DNA of 64,000 nucleotides. Origin: Chalciporus piperatus. Taxonomy: Eukaryota > Basidiomycota > Agaricomycetes > Boletales > Boletaceae. The DNA is taken from assembly GCA_038093975.1 (NCBI GenBank), contig JBBPTG010000029.1, positions 151,316 through 215,315 of the forward strand, given 5' to 3'. A program made the position numbers and the translations under genes. The notes below the pieces were generated by a model that was not told the DNA's origin, searched no databases, and saw only the letters and a list, made by a program, of their open reading frames with translations. Position 1 is the first letter of the stretch. Each line of letters opens with the position of its first letter. This document shows positions 35,596 through 48,060 of the stretch, piece by piece.

Positions 35596-37623
35596 TCATT
35601 GAGGAAACTGCATCGAATTGAAGGGATAGCCGTTGTATTGGCCGCCAGGACGCGTAGGCTGAGGTTGCGCATATGCGCCATACCCATTCGTAGAGACCGC
35701 CGGTCGAGGTTGAGGAGATCTACTACTGACACTAGGCCCATTATGGAACACAGGTGGTGTGTTCTACAAAAGGCATGTCCAATGAAACGAACAGAAATGG
35801 CTTAAAAATGGAAACACATACCGGGCTGATCGGCGACCGACCGGACATGCGGCTGGACAATGAAGAACTGGAAGAAGACCGGCTCGGTGCTTCTCCCATG
35901 GACAAGTAATTCGCTTGATCCGGATAGAATCCTTGAGGGCTTCGCATATTCACGCTCGCTGTCAACCCATCTCGCACGCTGGTCATCGTCATGTAGTCTG
36001 GAACACGAATAGATGCGTTACGGCGAGGCATCCCAGTAGTGGACGGCGGATCTGGTGGTTCGTCGGCGGAGGGATTCCGTTCACCTGATACGGCATACGT
36101 TGTGCGTGACGTGGACCCATTACATTGAGCGTCACAATCGCAAGTCGGGCAACACCCAGTGCCTCGGGAAGCACAGGTACATGAGCCACTGGGGCAGTTA
36201 CACCGGCAGCGACTGCTCCCCTCCGCCGGAGACGGAAGCTGAGGCGAGCGCGTGTAATTAGGATTGAGGAAGGCGGCCACCTGGTTCATGGATAGTTCAT
36301 ATGGGCTAAAAGTGGGCTGCATTCCCATCGAGCTCATAGTGGGCGATGCTGATACCTGGTTCAGCCACTCGTCAAAGTCGCGCGCCTGGGAGTCCGATCC
36401 GAGGTTGGTACTTGGTGGCGCGGAGCTAGGAGGAAGCGACAGAATGGTACAATCTAGACAGAACGAACACGATGCGGGATCTGCGCAAGCCGAGTAAGCG
36501 CCACCCGGTGGAATCGGTGCATTGCTGTGTTGGCTACAACCCGGACACCGACACGAGTCGCCACAAGCGCAAGCGGAAGGGAAAACACCTGGCGCAGGTT
36601 GCCACGCATCAAACGTAGATTGCGTTCCTTGGAGCATATTTTGCTGTATAGGGGGCTGATGCCGCATTGGGGACGCACGTGTGTCTCCTGTTTGTGGAGG
36701 TTGTGGAGGGGGTTTGTGCTCGTGGTGATCCGGAGTGTGTGCATGCTCGTAAGCACGCCCGTATGGGCTGTAGTACATGTTTTCGTGGGTGTGATGACGG
36801 CTGCTGTGGGTGTGAGGTATGCTGGAGGAGGGGTCATGAAGTGGACCATCGAGTGGCTGACTTCGAGTGGGACGAGGGAGGACAGGGCGGAGTTCAGCGA
36901 TGCGGGCGAGCACATGAGACGAAAGGGGTTGAGGGGGATCCTCTGCACTGTGCGAAGATTCGGGATGATGATGGGGGTGGAGATGTCTGTCGGCTCTGAC
37001 GACATCGTGATGAACAGAGGAGCGACGCCGACCTGGTAGCTTGCGAGGGGTGCAGCAGTCGCATTGTTCACCTTTGTTACATCTACAGCCGCTAGGAGAC
37101 GTTTCACCTTATTGGAAGTCAATACTGTAGATGGGGGTGGTAATAGGATGGCGCGTCAAGCCTACCGCTATGGTCAGAGTCAACTGATCCGTCAGATCCT
37201 GCGGGCAATATAGCGATCATTTCCAGGTCTTCAGGAAGACCGTGAGGAAACGCAGCAATAGCCGGCATTTTGGCCGCCCCTGAAGAATACGAGCAAGAAA
37301 GTGAACTTGAGGTAAACCAAGTAGGGAATTGGCATGCGCACCTTTTTTAGAGTGGGACGCCTCGTTGGCAGGATTTGACGAGTCTTGGACTCCACATAGA
37401 CATTTAACGTGGACTTGTTTAGTTTTACGCAGTTCTCTACAGTGCTCGCACTGGGTGACCGGACGGCCCTTTTTCTTAATTTCGAACAAGGGACGATCGG
37501 TGTGTTTACATGATGAGGACCGATGTCCCTTTATGCATGTTTCGCTACGGCCCCTTTAATAAGATGAAGTCGGCAGGGGTGAGAGTGGACCTACCACGCG
37601 TATTTCTTATCGCTGACGAGAAC
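35596..37623 (-). CDS. Copper-fist transcription factor (Mac1/Cuf1-like), 5' end incomplete
   Basis: The N-terminal copper-fist domain spans two exons: VLVSDKKYAC (37623-37598) and ETCIKGHRSSSCKHTDRP followed by LFEIKKKGRPVTQCEHC. This supplies the CxxC...CxH zinc ligands and the (R/K)GRP minor-groove motif. Later exons read LPEDLEMIAILPAG and a long Pro/Ser/His-rich region. Two Cys-rich clusters follow: CACGDSCRCPGCSQH (near 36523-36572), an exact CxCx4CxCx2CxxH copper-binding arrangement, and CRCNCPSGSCTCASRG with CCPTCDC (near 36120-36215). The last exon ends NSMQFPQ. Such factors switch copper or iron uptake genes in the nucleus. The exon beginning GTTCTCGTC is preceded by a splice acceptor (TTCACAG), so the initiator ATG is in an upstream exon that I could not identify. 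Confidence 0.88.
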
Positions 37624-38882
37624 CTGTGAAGGGGAAGTGGGTGAGAGATGACAACGATGACAGAGACGGGGTAGACGAGCCATTGTCTGATTTTGCTTGT
37701 GTAGTGAGATATGTAGGGGACAGGTATGTACGAGGGCGAGCTACGCCCGGACGGATGGTGTGCTCACACCGCCCGCGACGTCGAGCGTATGGACTATGAG
37801 CTGCGTACCATCGATGCGGTGGCTAGAGGGTATTTAAACACCATACGGAGGCGAAAGAAAGCTGTTGACGATCGTTGACAGGCCCGGGACTCGCTCCTTT
37901 AATCGCACTGGATGCGGGATTCTAAGCCACAGCACCCAAATACAAACAAACAATCTGCATGGTTGTGATCTGTGACCGTGACCGTAACAAAGTGCGACCA
38001 AGTGTGACTGAGTGATTTCTGCGAGGGGATCGCTTCGTCGACCTGGTTCGCCCTGGGTTCGAGCATATTTTGAGCGTGTCCGCATCTCCCTCGGACTCCT
38101 CCTCTTTCGTTCCCCCGGCAAACGATCGTGACAATATCTCGCCCATTCCACGCCTTTGGGTACTTTGTCTACTTATGGCTTCCCTCCGGGTCAGATGCCC
38201 GTGTCATCTCGGTTTTCATTCTCTCGATATCACCGCCCTTTTCTCCCCGATCCCTGTCCCTATTTCATATGTGTACCGTACTGTATTCAGCGTAGGTACT
38301 CGTATGTACTCGCTACAGACGGGGTGGCCTCGTGAGCACCCTCTCCCTCGCGGACCGACGGCTTTGTTCCCCAATCCACACGTCAACAGTCGCTTCTACA
38401 GAGAAGATCCATCTCAGTAATTATCTGCGCCTCTACTTCCGAAAAGCAACGCTGCAGCCTGCTGCGCATGACAGCATGTCAAGGCCATACCGCTACTGGC
38501 TGCTCCACAAGCGCTTCGTTGATATAGGAACATTTGCCGGCCCTCTACACCCAGCGGTCCGATGCCACACGAGGCCCATGCCCCACCCATGCTTGCTTGC
38601 CGGAACCATCTACAAAAAGCTCTTGTGAAATTCTAACAAATCAAAATTAAAAAATGCGTTTCCGGATGGCGGATAATTCTCAAAAAAGTCAGACGACCCA
38701 CAGAAATCAAAAAGACAACAACCAGCAACAGCATGAAACAAGCCCCATTCTCATAGGGAATTCCCCGTCGAATGTGTGACAGATGTAACGAGGAACAGAA
38801 GTGTCATGTGATTGTGATGCGCGCGTGCCGAGGAACATCAAGATGTGGGGTATTCCCAAGGTACATACTCATTTCGTCTACT
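37624..38882. other. Intergenic between copper-fist and zuotin genes
   Basis: Contains the unlocated first exon and promoter of the copper-fist gene on the minus strand, and the 3' flank of the zuotin gene. Plus-strand frames at 38070-38628 have no recognisable domain. A tRNA-like box (GGGTTCGAGC near 38054) was checked and no cloverleaf was found. Confidence 0.5.
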
Positions 38883-40526
38883 TCACGACGCTGCGTCTCC
38901 CTCGGCCGCGCGCTGCTGTCTTCTCGCTTTCTTCGCCGCATTCGCAGCGGCCGTCTTGGCCTTCTTAGCATCTGCACGAGCCACCTTGTCTTCCTCTTCC
39001 TTCATCTTCGCTTCCTCCTCTGCTTTGCGCTTCTCCTCCTCTACCTTGACTTTGGCCTCTGCAGCCGACAAATTCCCCCCTTTGCCCCTCTTCTTAGCTT
39101 CACGTGCCTCTTTCTCCTCCTGTTTGATCCTCTTGATGCGAGGATCCAAACTTAGCGTGAGATCGACGAGGCTGCGCAAACGAGCGGTATCTTCCTTCTT
39201 GCGTCTCGCGCGCTCAGACTTGTTCTTCTTCTCAGTGTATCGCTTGTCATCACGGCTAGATCAAAGTCCCGTCCGTCAACGTCCGATAAACAAATTGCAA
39301 CGGATCGAAAACAAATGACAGACCTATCGCTTCCCTCGTTCACCTCCTTGTCCAAATACTCAAACGACCTCCAACTATCAAAGTTGTACCAGAAATCATA
39401 AAAGGCCTCCACCTTCGCCTTGGAATCGTCGAACGAACCCAACATCGGCACGGGCGTATTCTTGCTAAATCTCGCTTCCATCTCAAATACGGGCACCCAA
39501 CTCTTGAAGAAGAAATCGACATCGTCGGCTTTGCTCCCCTTGAAATCCGCCGCGGTGGGTGTGTCCTCTTCGAGTGCGAGATAATGAGGATCAACGGAAT
39601 CAAATTGACGGCGTCGGTCGGTGGTAAGTACTTCGTGCGCTTTTTGGATACATTTGAAGAAGGCGTCGTCGTTGGTGGTGTGGGAAAGACCGGCTTTCTT
39701 GTCGGGGTGGTGTTTGAGAACCTTTTTGCGATCTGGGTTGTGTGGGAGAGGAAGGGGTACGATGAATTGGATTGGGATGGGTTGGGTTGGAACATCGATC
39801 AGAACGGATCGGGGAAGGAAATGGTAATGGGATATACGTACGAGCGATTTTTATTTGTTCGGGCGTGGCTTTGTATCGTAGATGGGAGAGCCCAAGAACC
39901 TGGTAGTGATCTTGTTTCTATGCAAGGCACCGAACCCCATCAGTATCTGTACATCTCCATCTCCCCGCTGCATCAACGGGGCACCAGAAAGGCATCGAAT
40001 AGAACGCCACGCAATCCCAGGGAAAGCCCAGCACCGAGGACGAAGAAAACGGTGGGGAAAAGGAAGTGTGTGTGTACACAACAAGAGTAACGGAGGGAAG
40101 AACTCACCTTCCACTCCTTTGGATCGAGCAAGGTCAATTCGGGGGATTCCTCTTCATCACCGACGCCGAGATCGTCTTCGCCGTTGAGACTGTCCGCATT
40201 GAGAGCATCGAGACGCTTCCGCTCTTCTTCGATCTCTTTGTCGTGCTCTTCGAACGAGAGATTATTTAGGGTGCGGCGGACGTGCGCGAGGTAGGCTGAT
40301 CCTGCGGGTATGAGTTTGCGCTGGACGATGGCTGGTGTGCGAGCGGCGTAGATTGCATGTGGACATGGACATCGGGGAGTGCGTGGACGTAGACAGTGAT
40401 CATCATGAGCATCCTGTCCTGTCACCAAGATCGCAGACTGTGTCACTTACGAGAAAGCGATTGAGCAGGCGACGAGGAGGCAGCCCAATCTTTTGGTAGA
40501 GAAGGTAAAACAGCGACGCTTGCCAT
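38883..40526 (-). CDS. ZUO1: Zuotin, ribosome-associated J-domain chaperone (Zuo1/MPP11)
   Basis: The ATG at 40526-40524 begins MASVAVLPSLPKDWAASSSP. Exon 2 reads AIVQRKLIPAGSAYLAHVRR and an acidic segment ending LLDPKEWK. The J domain starts QDHYQVLGLSHLRYKATPEQ and, after an intron, contains VLKHHPDKKAG, with the HPD tripeptide needed to stimulate Hsp70. The zuotin homology domain follows: FFKSWVPVFEMEARFS, FYDFWYNFDSWRSFEYLD, DDKRYTEKKNKSERARRKK. A highly charged Lys/Glu/Ala-rich region, which binds ribosomal RNA in yeast, ends the protein at GDAAS. In yeast Zuo1 pairs with Ssz1 as the ribosome-associated complex that recruits Ssb Hsp70 to nascent chains. The C-terminal helical bundle of yeast Zuo1 is not evident; it is either very short here or in an unseen exon. 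Confidence 0.92.
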
Positions 40527-43226
40527 CTCTATTGTCTTTGTTTGACGATGAAGAGAACGATACCACACAGCCTCGTGCAATGTGATTTTTTTTTGTCCGA
40601 GTCCTTTGAGCCGCACACGATGTGCTCTGCAAAAAAGTTATCGGCAGGTCACGTGCGGGAGGATATCAGTCGAGTCCGGATTTGGAGCCCTGATCATGAT
40701 CGAGAGATTACTACAACTCGGACTCGACGGCGAGCACTGGCAGGTGCACGAACGTGCAATTGAACCATGGCACATGCTGGACCAATTCCTCAACTTTTCA
40801 TGACGGGCGACTCGGGATCCAGCTCATTGGGTGAACATAGAGATCTGCAACATGGATATCGATCATGATATCATGATATGTCGACTCAGTGTTTGAAGTG
40901 CCACGGGCGGACAGCCGCCGCCACATGCCATGCCCAGCAGCAAGCCCATGGAAAAGCCGTAAGCCACGAACATGGCGGTGGCGATCACACAGTCATAGAT
41001 GCTCGCATGCGATCTTATCCAAGGCAATTTCCGTGTTATCACGCACGATCTAGTGGCCTTCAGGTCTCTGTCCGTAGTATATCTACAAAACTGTAATCAT
41101 TTTTAACTTGATTCCTGCCCGGACCCAACCCCCAAACACTGTGAATGGTTTATTCATGGCCACTGAGCACTGAACCCTGCTTTAAGTACTGCATTGGAAT
41201 TGACAGACAATGAATCCACACTTAGGGCTGAAAAGTAGCATCTGTGGCCGCGTACCACCCCACAACATTTGCCAGACGAAATCTCTAGTGAAAATGATGC
41301 TGATTTGCTCGCCACAATCACCAGCATGGAAGAGGTAACAGAACCAGAGAACCTCTAGCTACAACCTCACAGCAGTTTCGTGATAATGGTGGTTTGTTGT
41401 TGTTGGCTTGGGGCTAGTGTTAGCACTACTAGCAACTACGAAGTCCGACTCGGAATACTAGTCCGACTTGTACCCAAATCCTACACTCGGACACGTGACA
41501 TTTCCTGGGAATGCCACCGCCATGTTGTATGGCTATGGCGACGCCATCCATGGATTTGTGGCTTGCCACGGGCTAGCCCGTGTTTCTTAAAACACTGTGT
41601 CGACTCGCAATGCGCAGTGCGTCATGCATCAGCCTCGTGGTTCAACCTAACGCTCGGATACTGGAGTTCAATGAAACGACGAACGACCGGCGAGTCGGGG
41701 TTGAAACCATTGGTCATCGAGCCATGTTATCTGCTCCCATCTAAATCCTGCTTGCTTCTGGCCTTCCTATCTTCTGAAATCAACATTAATTTCCGCGGAG
41801 ACTCGGATCGGATCGTTCAATCAAGCCCTACTATCCCTCTAACCCCCACCGGTACTAGCACCATCAACATCATTGCACGAGCAGGCAACGCCTGTGGTGT
41901 TGGTGGGGATTGCAAAACCACGTTTCAGCAGGTAACAATCACCCTCACGACGGACAAACGCCGTGCTCGAAGATTGAAATGTTCCACCTCGAAGACGGCT
42001 AGAATGATCATGATCAATCAGATCTGGAGTCTGAAGAGGAACGACATGAACCCGACGGTACGGTTCCCGAAGCCGATGTGACATCGAGATCCATCATGAT
42101 ATCGACATACCTGTCTTCCAGTGGTCTAGTCCCGCAAAAACCGACACTTACGGGGTGGCAAAATTCCATCCGTCGTCTTTTCTTCGTATGCCCTGACGAG
42201 CGCCGAAACCGGATCAAGGTATTGGGCCACCGACTCCCAGGGGACGCCACTCGGAAACACTTGAACGCGTCAAGGCTCCGCCATCGTCATCATCATGTCC
42301 ACATCCCAGAATCCCAATACTGGAAACTGTCAAAGTCCCCGCGGAGTCTCACCTGTCACTGTTTCAGTGCCAATGAATCATTCCCCCTCGGTGGGTTTCA
42401 GTCACGGTGTTCACGAGGGAGGATGCGGAAAAACACACGGAAGAGTGGGAGTGGGAACCAATCATGTGTCACCGTATTGACACAAACACGAGGTGTTCAA
42501 GGGTTGTTCTTTTTCGCATCAATAAATCATACTATAATATTTTGTGCACTGTATGGGTAAGTGTGTGTTTCGCTGGCTGGCACGAGCCAGGTCACAAGTG
42601 AGGAAAAGCGTGGAATCAAAGGGAGACATGTCTACAACTGAGAGCGAATCGTTGACCCGTGCCCTTCAAGTACTACTTCACCCGACGTGCACCGTGACCC
42701 GGTGTCCTCGAGATCACGATCGAACGTTCCCTGTTCCACCGTCCTCGCCTGTATAGTAAGTCCCCGAGTTCTATGAATTCATTGTGACTCGCAATGTCTG
42801 CACTGGACCGATCGTTGTCACGACTCGAAAGGGTTGAACCACGGCCGGCGGGTCAGCTAGTCTCCCTTCTTCCGTCACCATCCCAAGCACAACTTTCAAA
42901 TGTTCGTCGTGCCAGTGTCCGGATAACACCCCCGCTAGGTCCCGGAGTCTGTACTAAGTAATGTGAGCAGACCCTGTCCACATCGGAGAATGCTCAAATC
43001 AATACGGAGAAAGAAGCGCAGATGAACATTCGAACCACACTTGGGAAGAAGAGCATGGACTACGAGGCCGACTCGCTCAACGCATTTTCATATGCCCTCT
43101 AAGTACTACTCTACTCTTTACGGCTACAATGTCAAATACTCGAAAGACTCGGTGCCAGTGCGTCGCTCCAACCTTGGTAGTCTCCCGTGGGTAGGAAGAC
43201 AGTCGTTCCTATACAACCTTAAGGAA
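40527..43226. other. Long intergenic stretch, no supported gene
   Basis: About 2.7 kb between the zuotin start and the kinase stop. The longest open frame (41380-42081, plus, 233 codons) has no domain, no codon pattern resembling the neighbours and many Cys/Arg/Trp residues, so it is treated as chance. Short frames at 42078-42560 and 42295-42480 are also unassigned. Confidence 0.5.
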
Positions 43227-44808
43227 CTAACCAAACATAAAGAAACCACTATTAAGCCAAGGATCTTCGAGGAGCTCTGCAGCAGATGGTCGATCCTCAG
43301 GTATCCAGCGCACCATCTTCTTGATCAAGTTAGCAAATGCCGACCTGTCTTCGTCTGGTGTATGGTTCATCCTGGATTCAAGTGTTTGCTGTGCTAGAAC
43401 CGCACCCCGAAAGGCGCCTGTAAACACGAAGGGATCAATGATTGAGCGATCATATGGAAACGTTCAAGTTACAGAACACACCATCCGCAGTAAAATACTT
43501 CTCTGTTTCCCCACCTCGATGAAGGAGGTCATTCGGTGGAGGACCAAGAAGCGCTATCATCTGTGCAAGCTGGAATTCTTGAGTATAACATTCTTCTGCG
43601 GAGCTCCCGGTCCTGCCAGGAAAGAGCTCGTCGTCTATCTCGAGAAACTCCCATGCCTAAGCCATTGCATCAGTGAAGATAATTAATATACCCGCATGAA
43701 ACCCTAGTTTGCTCACCAACACACCGAGATTCCAAATGTCTGCGCTGTAAGTCCACGGAATCCCTAAAATTACCTCGGGAGCTCGAAGAGAGTCAAGCTG
43801 AATGGGATGGGTATCGGGGCACCCATTGTCCTGAACCACGGCGACCCCAAAGTCTATAAGTTTAGGCGGACCGATCTGCAGATCACCACCTTCGATCTTG
43901 TAGTTTCGCGAGACATATATCGTGTAGTCTCCATCCAGTTTCCTTGCAGATGGATTTTTCGCCTCCACTTGGATGCACTGTTCAATGAAAACAGATTTCT
44001 CTGGAATGGAGAAGAGAATATTGTCTTTCTTGATGTCTGTCCGCCACCCTGTCAATAAGCGAGGTTACTGCAGGAATTTGCTCATGCCTGTGTGAACAAC
44101 CTGGCATTTCGTGTGCAAATAGTCGAGCGCACGCAAAAGTACCCGGAGGATTGACTTGACTATCTGAGGTTCAAGTGACTGACGGAGATTCAAGTACTCG
44201 AGCTCGTTCAAGCTCTCCCTCATAGGCTCGTAAACCATGCATACGTGCTGTCCGCTGGGCCCTTTCAGCTCAAACACATCAAGAGCTGTCAGAACGGAGG
44301 ATGCCCCTGGATGTGACGAGCCTGCATTGGCTATCCGACGAGAGATTTCGTATTCAGTATAAGCTCTCTCTCTGTCTTCAAAGAACTCCTCGGTGAATCG
44401 GAGGATTTTCAGAGCCACATAACGTGGCGACGACTCGGACCTGTAGTAGCTAGATGAATAGATCTTCGACAACTGGTGAACATGAAAAGCCTCACTGCGA
44501 GGTATCGCGCGCAAGCCAAACGGTTGATGTGAGCCCGTATCCGAACTTTGTGAGCACTTGATAACGATCGTGATATGTCTGCCCTAGTTGTATTGGACAA
44601 AACGTGTGTGGATTATATGCCGCAACCCCTTGTCCCTCCAAGAGAGTCGAGGATGCTTCTGGGGGTCCGAGACCTGGAGCAGGAATGGAGGACTCTGGAG
44701 TTGAAGCAGCGGGGCTCAGGTTGGTTACTTGAAATCGATGAAACCGGTATGCCAGCTCGTCGCCACTTGAAATCGATGAAACCGGTATGCCAGCTCGTCG
44801 CCACTCAT
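43227..44808 (-). CDS. SRPK-like serine/threonine protein kinase with disrupted 5' end
   Basis: The kinase domain is complete in sequence. It has the glycine loop KFGYGLTSTVWLA, RYVALKILR (ATP Lys), EPMRESL hinge, HTKCQVVHTDIKKDNILF (catalytic loop, split by an intron), PKLIDFGVAVV (DFG), RAPEVILGIPWTYSADIWN, LAQMIALLGPPPNDLL and WIPEDRPSAAELLEDPWL, ending at 43227. This layout is typical of SRPK-like fungal kinases. Introns are short; the one in the catalytic loop (44057-44005 region) seems to use a GC donor (ACAG/GCATGA). The natural ATG (44808-44806) reads MSGDELAYRFHRFQ, but a perfect 38-bp tandem duplication directly after it shifts the frame to a stop. No ATG opens the kinase frame upstream of the glycine loop. 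It may be a recent null allele, or start in an unseen exon. Confidence 0.8.
44727..44802. repeat. Perfect 38-bp tandem duplication in the kinase 5' coding end
   Basis: Two identical 38-bp units (44727-44764 and 44765-44802). The period is not a multiple of three, so the same DNA is read in two frames on the minus strand. Removing one unit would make the ATG at 44808 continuous with the kinase frame. Confidence 0.95.
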
Positions 44809-46452
44809 CTGTAGGTCCCAATAGGTCCCGATTTTGTTATAAATTTGTTTTATTTTTGGGTCACTGCAGAAAGCATCGGCGAGAGGGGAAACAATGCGGG
44901 TCCAATCCCACTGAAAGCTCCTGCGTCATCATGATCCACAGGTGCTGAGCTTCAAAAGACCTACACGGGGTGATCTAATTTGGAGGGCTCGCCATCCACT
45001 TCTGTGCCTCGTTTATATGACTGCGTTGGATGGCAGCTCCGCGGCCGGAATAGAGGTGCCAAATATTAGGTGTGTATGTTCTGGAGTGGCGTTTTTCCCG
45101 ATGGAAGCTCGTTGTTTGTCGCTCAGTCGATCTTGTCACAAGTTAGTTTGAACAGACATAGCCATTTGCCGCCACTGCGCCAATCGCAAGTATCTTTTTA
45201 GTTGGTATCGGATAGGTGCGGGATTGTGTCAAGGTCTACTTCAAATTCAGTGTCATCCACGGAGGGTCACTCACATCTCCCGCCATGGACAGTCTCCAAG
45301 TTGAGCTCGATGGACGGAAAATAAGAGTCATGTCGCGGGTAGAAACCTGATTTGTGGCGGAATGCAGTGGCAACTACCGCTGCTGTAAGGCCCAAGTAGA
45401 GACCATATTGCCTACGTCCAGTAGATGGAAGATCTGACTCATTTTGGAGTTTCGAGGTTTTATTTGTCGCTGGAGAGGTTTTGTTGACGAATGTGCCCCT
45501 GTAGGTGCCATGGATTCCAACGCAATCAAGGCCATTTTAGATATGCTCAGTGGCGGAGGATTGAATTCGGGGTGTGCATGGGTGATTTGACACACAGTGC
45601 CATGTTGGCGGTCAGAGACGGTGGACAGAATCAAGAAAAGTTACTCGCCGTGAATACGACAAGGACACGAATGTATCCATGGGTCATTCGTGTGTGGCGG
45701 CAGTGATGTCGAGGATAAAAGGGCGTATCAGTGAACATCTCTTCGTCGCACACCAAGATTTGGGTCCAGTGAAAGTGCCGACGACGTACAGGTGCGATAC
45801 AGCATCATGACTCGCTACATTGACCTCAGTGAGTTTGAATTGGCAGAAAGGGAAACGCACGCGGGGCTCTGAGCATGCTATGAGCATGTACGTTGGTATT
45901 CGTTGTTGCTCAGAGATAACCGTACTCGCATCATGCTTCTGTGCGGCGCTAGACACATTTGGTTGCAATCTCCTCTCCTGGATGCGGGCAACCAAGGGGC
46001 AAATTGGAACACAAAAAGGCGCTTTCAGAGTATCCAAGGTATTGGAAGTTGCCATTGATACCTCTTGGTAGAAATGACAATGGTAACTTCCAGTCTTCCA
46101 CTGACATCTCAAATAACTGGACTCTTACCATGAGACGATGGTGTCGGTGGGGGCGCTGACTCTGGCATGAGGCGCCGTTGCCCGGTACGGTCATCAGTAA
46201 AGCTCAAGTTCAAGTTGGTGTGCCCATTGCGTGTAGTTGGTTTGGTCGAAATGTTGGCGACTCTGACTTGATTGTTGTCGGTGCAAACAAAGTGTAACCT
46301 CAGACTACCGAAGCAGTAATGAAGTCCCACGAAGAATCAAACAAGAGAACAGACGGGTGTAAGTCCTACTGGATTGACTGAGGAGAAGAAGTTACAGGCG
46401 GGTCCTTATATACGACGAGTAGATGTGATGAGTAAAATAAGACCTCGTAAGC
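44809..46452. other. Intergenic with a possible small unknown gene
   Basis: No recognised product. On the minus strand, frames at 46330-46109, 46194-45949 and 46112-45684 could be exons of one small protein. The first starts with an ATG (MGLHYCFGSLRLHFVC) and has a TATATA element about 75 bp upstream (46401-46408). Splice joins are not convincing, so it is only noted. Confidence 0.35.
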
Positions 46453-46507
46453 TGCATCAGCAAGACTGCAAAAAGTCTGAAGTTACTGGAATGACTGGAT
46501 CAGTTAA

Positions 46508-47390
46508 ATCAGTAGTCCAGTGGCCCAGTAACAAGTAATTTCAGTCGTTTCAGTAGTTTCAGTAACCTAGTCACCCAGTCATCAAGTAGTTTCAGTAGTC
46601 TTAGTAACCCAGTGGCCTAGTGGCCCAGTCATCCAGTCATTTCAGTAGCTTCAGTAGCTCAGTCATTCAGTCATCCAGTAGTCTCAGTAGTCTCAGTCAT
46701 CCAGCAGCCCAGTCATCCAGTCATCCAGTCATTTCAGTAGTCCCAGTAGCTCAGTCATCCAGTCATTCAGTCATTTCAGTGGTCTCATTAGTCCAGTGGC
46801 CAAGTGTTCCAGTTATCCAGTAGTTCCAGTAACCCAGCAGCCCAGTCATCAAGTCATCCAGTTACTTCAGTAGTCTCAGTAGCCCAGTCATTCAGTCATT
46901 CAGTCATCCAGTAGTTCCAGTAACCCAGCATCCCAGTCATCAAGTCATCTAGTAGTTCCAGTAACCCAGCAGCCCAGTCATCCAATCATCCAGTCACTTC
47001 AGTAGTCTCAGTAGCTCAGTAGCCCAGTGTTCCAGTCATCCAGACATCTCAGTAGCCTAGTAGCCCAGTTTCCCAGTCATGTAGTCATCTCAGCAGCCTA
47101 GTAGCCCAGTGCCCTAGTTATCCAGCAATCCAGTTGTCTCATTACTCCAGCCATCCAGTATTCCAGTATTCCAGTAATCTAGTCACTCAGTGGTCCAGTA
47201 ATCCAGTCACTCCAGTCACTCCGGTACGTGCCTAAGTCGCAGTAATCACAACAATCCGATCGCTCGGCAATCAGTCATCCGTTCAGTAAACCAGTCACTT
47301 CAGTCACACCAGTCATACCAGTTATCCAGTTACCCAGCCCTCAGCTCACCCAATCACTCCAGTACTACTCAGTCATCTAATAGAGTCATT
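46508..47390 (+). repeat. CCAGT/CAGT satellite, left arm
   Basis: About 880 bp made of variants of CAGTCATCCAGTAGTTCC-like words, roughly 9-10 bases per basic unit, with CCAGT or TCAGT recurring dozens of times. The unit is degenerate, unlike a simple microsatellite. Confidence 0.9.
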
Positions 47391-47439
47391 CTAATTAGTG
47401 ACATTTTATAATCATTCATAGGATGGATTATAGCTAAAG

Positions 47440-48060
47440 TCCACAAAAATGTGTACTAAAAGTGTAGTTAATAATGTGGGAAAGGGTATTAGGATTGAGT
47501 GTAGTGAAGTGTACAAAAAAGCGTAGTAAAAGTGTAGTTACAAGTGTGGGAAAGTATAGCTAGATTGAGTGAGCAAAGTGTACAAAAAAGCGTAGTAAAA
47601 GTGTAGTGAAATGTGTGGGAAAGTGTAGCTAGATTGAGTGTAGCAAAAGTGTACAAAAAAGCGTAGTAAAAGTGTAGTGAAATGTGTGATAGAGTGTAGC
47701 TAAAGTGGACAAAAAAGTGTACTAAAAGTGTAGTTACAAGTGTAGTGATTGAGTGTAGCAAAGTGTAACAAAAAAGCGTAGTAAAACTTGAATCAAATGT
47801 GTAGGAAAGTGTAGCTAGATTGAGTGTAACAAAAGTGTACAAAAAAGCGTAGTAAATGTGTAGTTACAAGTGTGGGAAAGTGTATTAGGTTAGAGTGTAG
47901 CAAAAGTGTACAAAAAAGCGCAGTAAGTGTGTAGTTACAAGTGTAGCAAAGTATGTGGAGATCAAACCTATTGAAAGTGTACAAAAAAGCATACACAAGT
48001 GTACAAAAAATATGGTAGCTATCTAGTGTAGGAGATCCTAATAAAGTGTAGCCACATTTC
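47440..48060 (+). repeat. A-rich tandem array, unit about 60-70 bp
   Basis: About nine copies of a unit with the core ACAAAAAAGCGTAGTAAA, followed by AGTGTAGTTACAAGTGTGG and TGAGTGTAGCA variants. Copies start near 47512, 47582, 47651, 47770, 47840 and 47910. Open frames across it are low-complexity and not coding. Confidence 0.9.

Noticed and set aside
36527..37039. 170-codon plus-strand frame
   Set aside because: It is antisense to the copper-fist gene, whose minus-strand exons carry the recognised motifs.
38040..38065. tRNA B-box-like sequence GGGTTCGAGC
   Set aside because: No matching A box at the right distance and no cloverleaf stems can be drawn.
41380..42081. 233-codon plus-strand open frame
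   Set aside because: No recognisable domain, odd composition (Cys, Arg, Trp), no start context and no splice pattern; likely chance.
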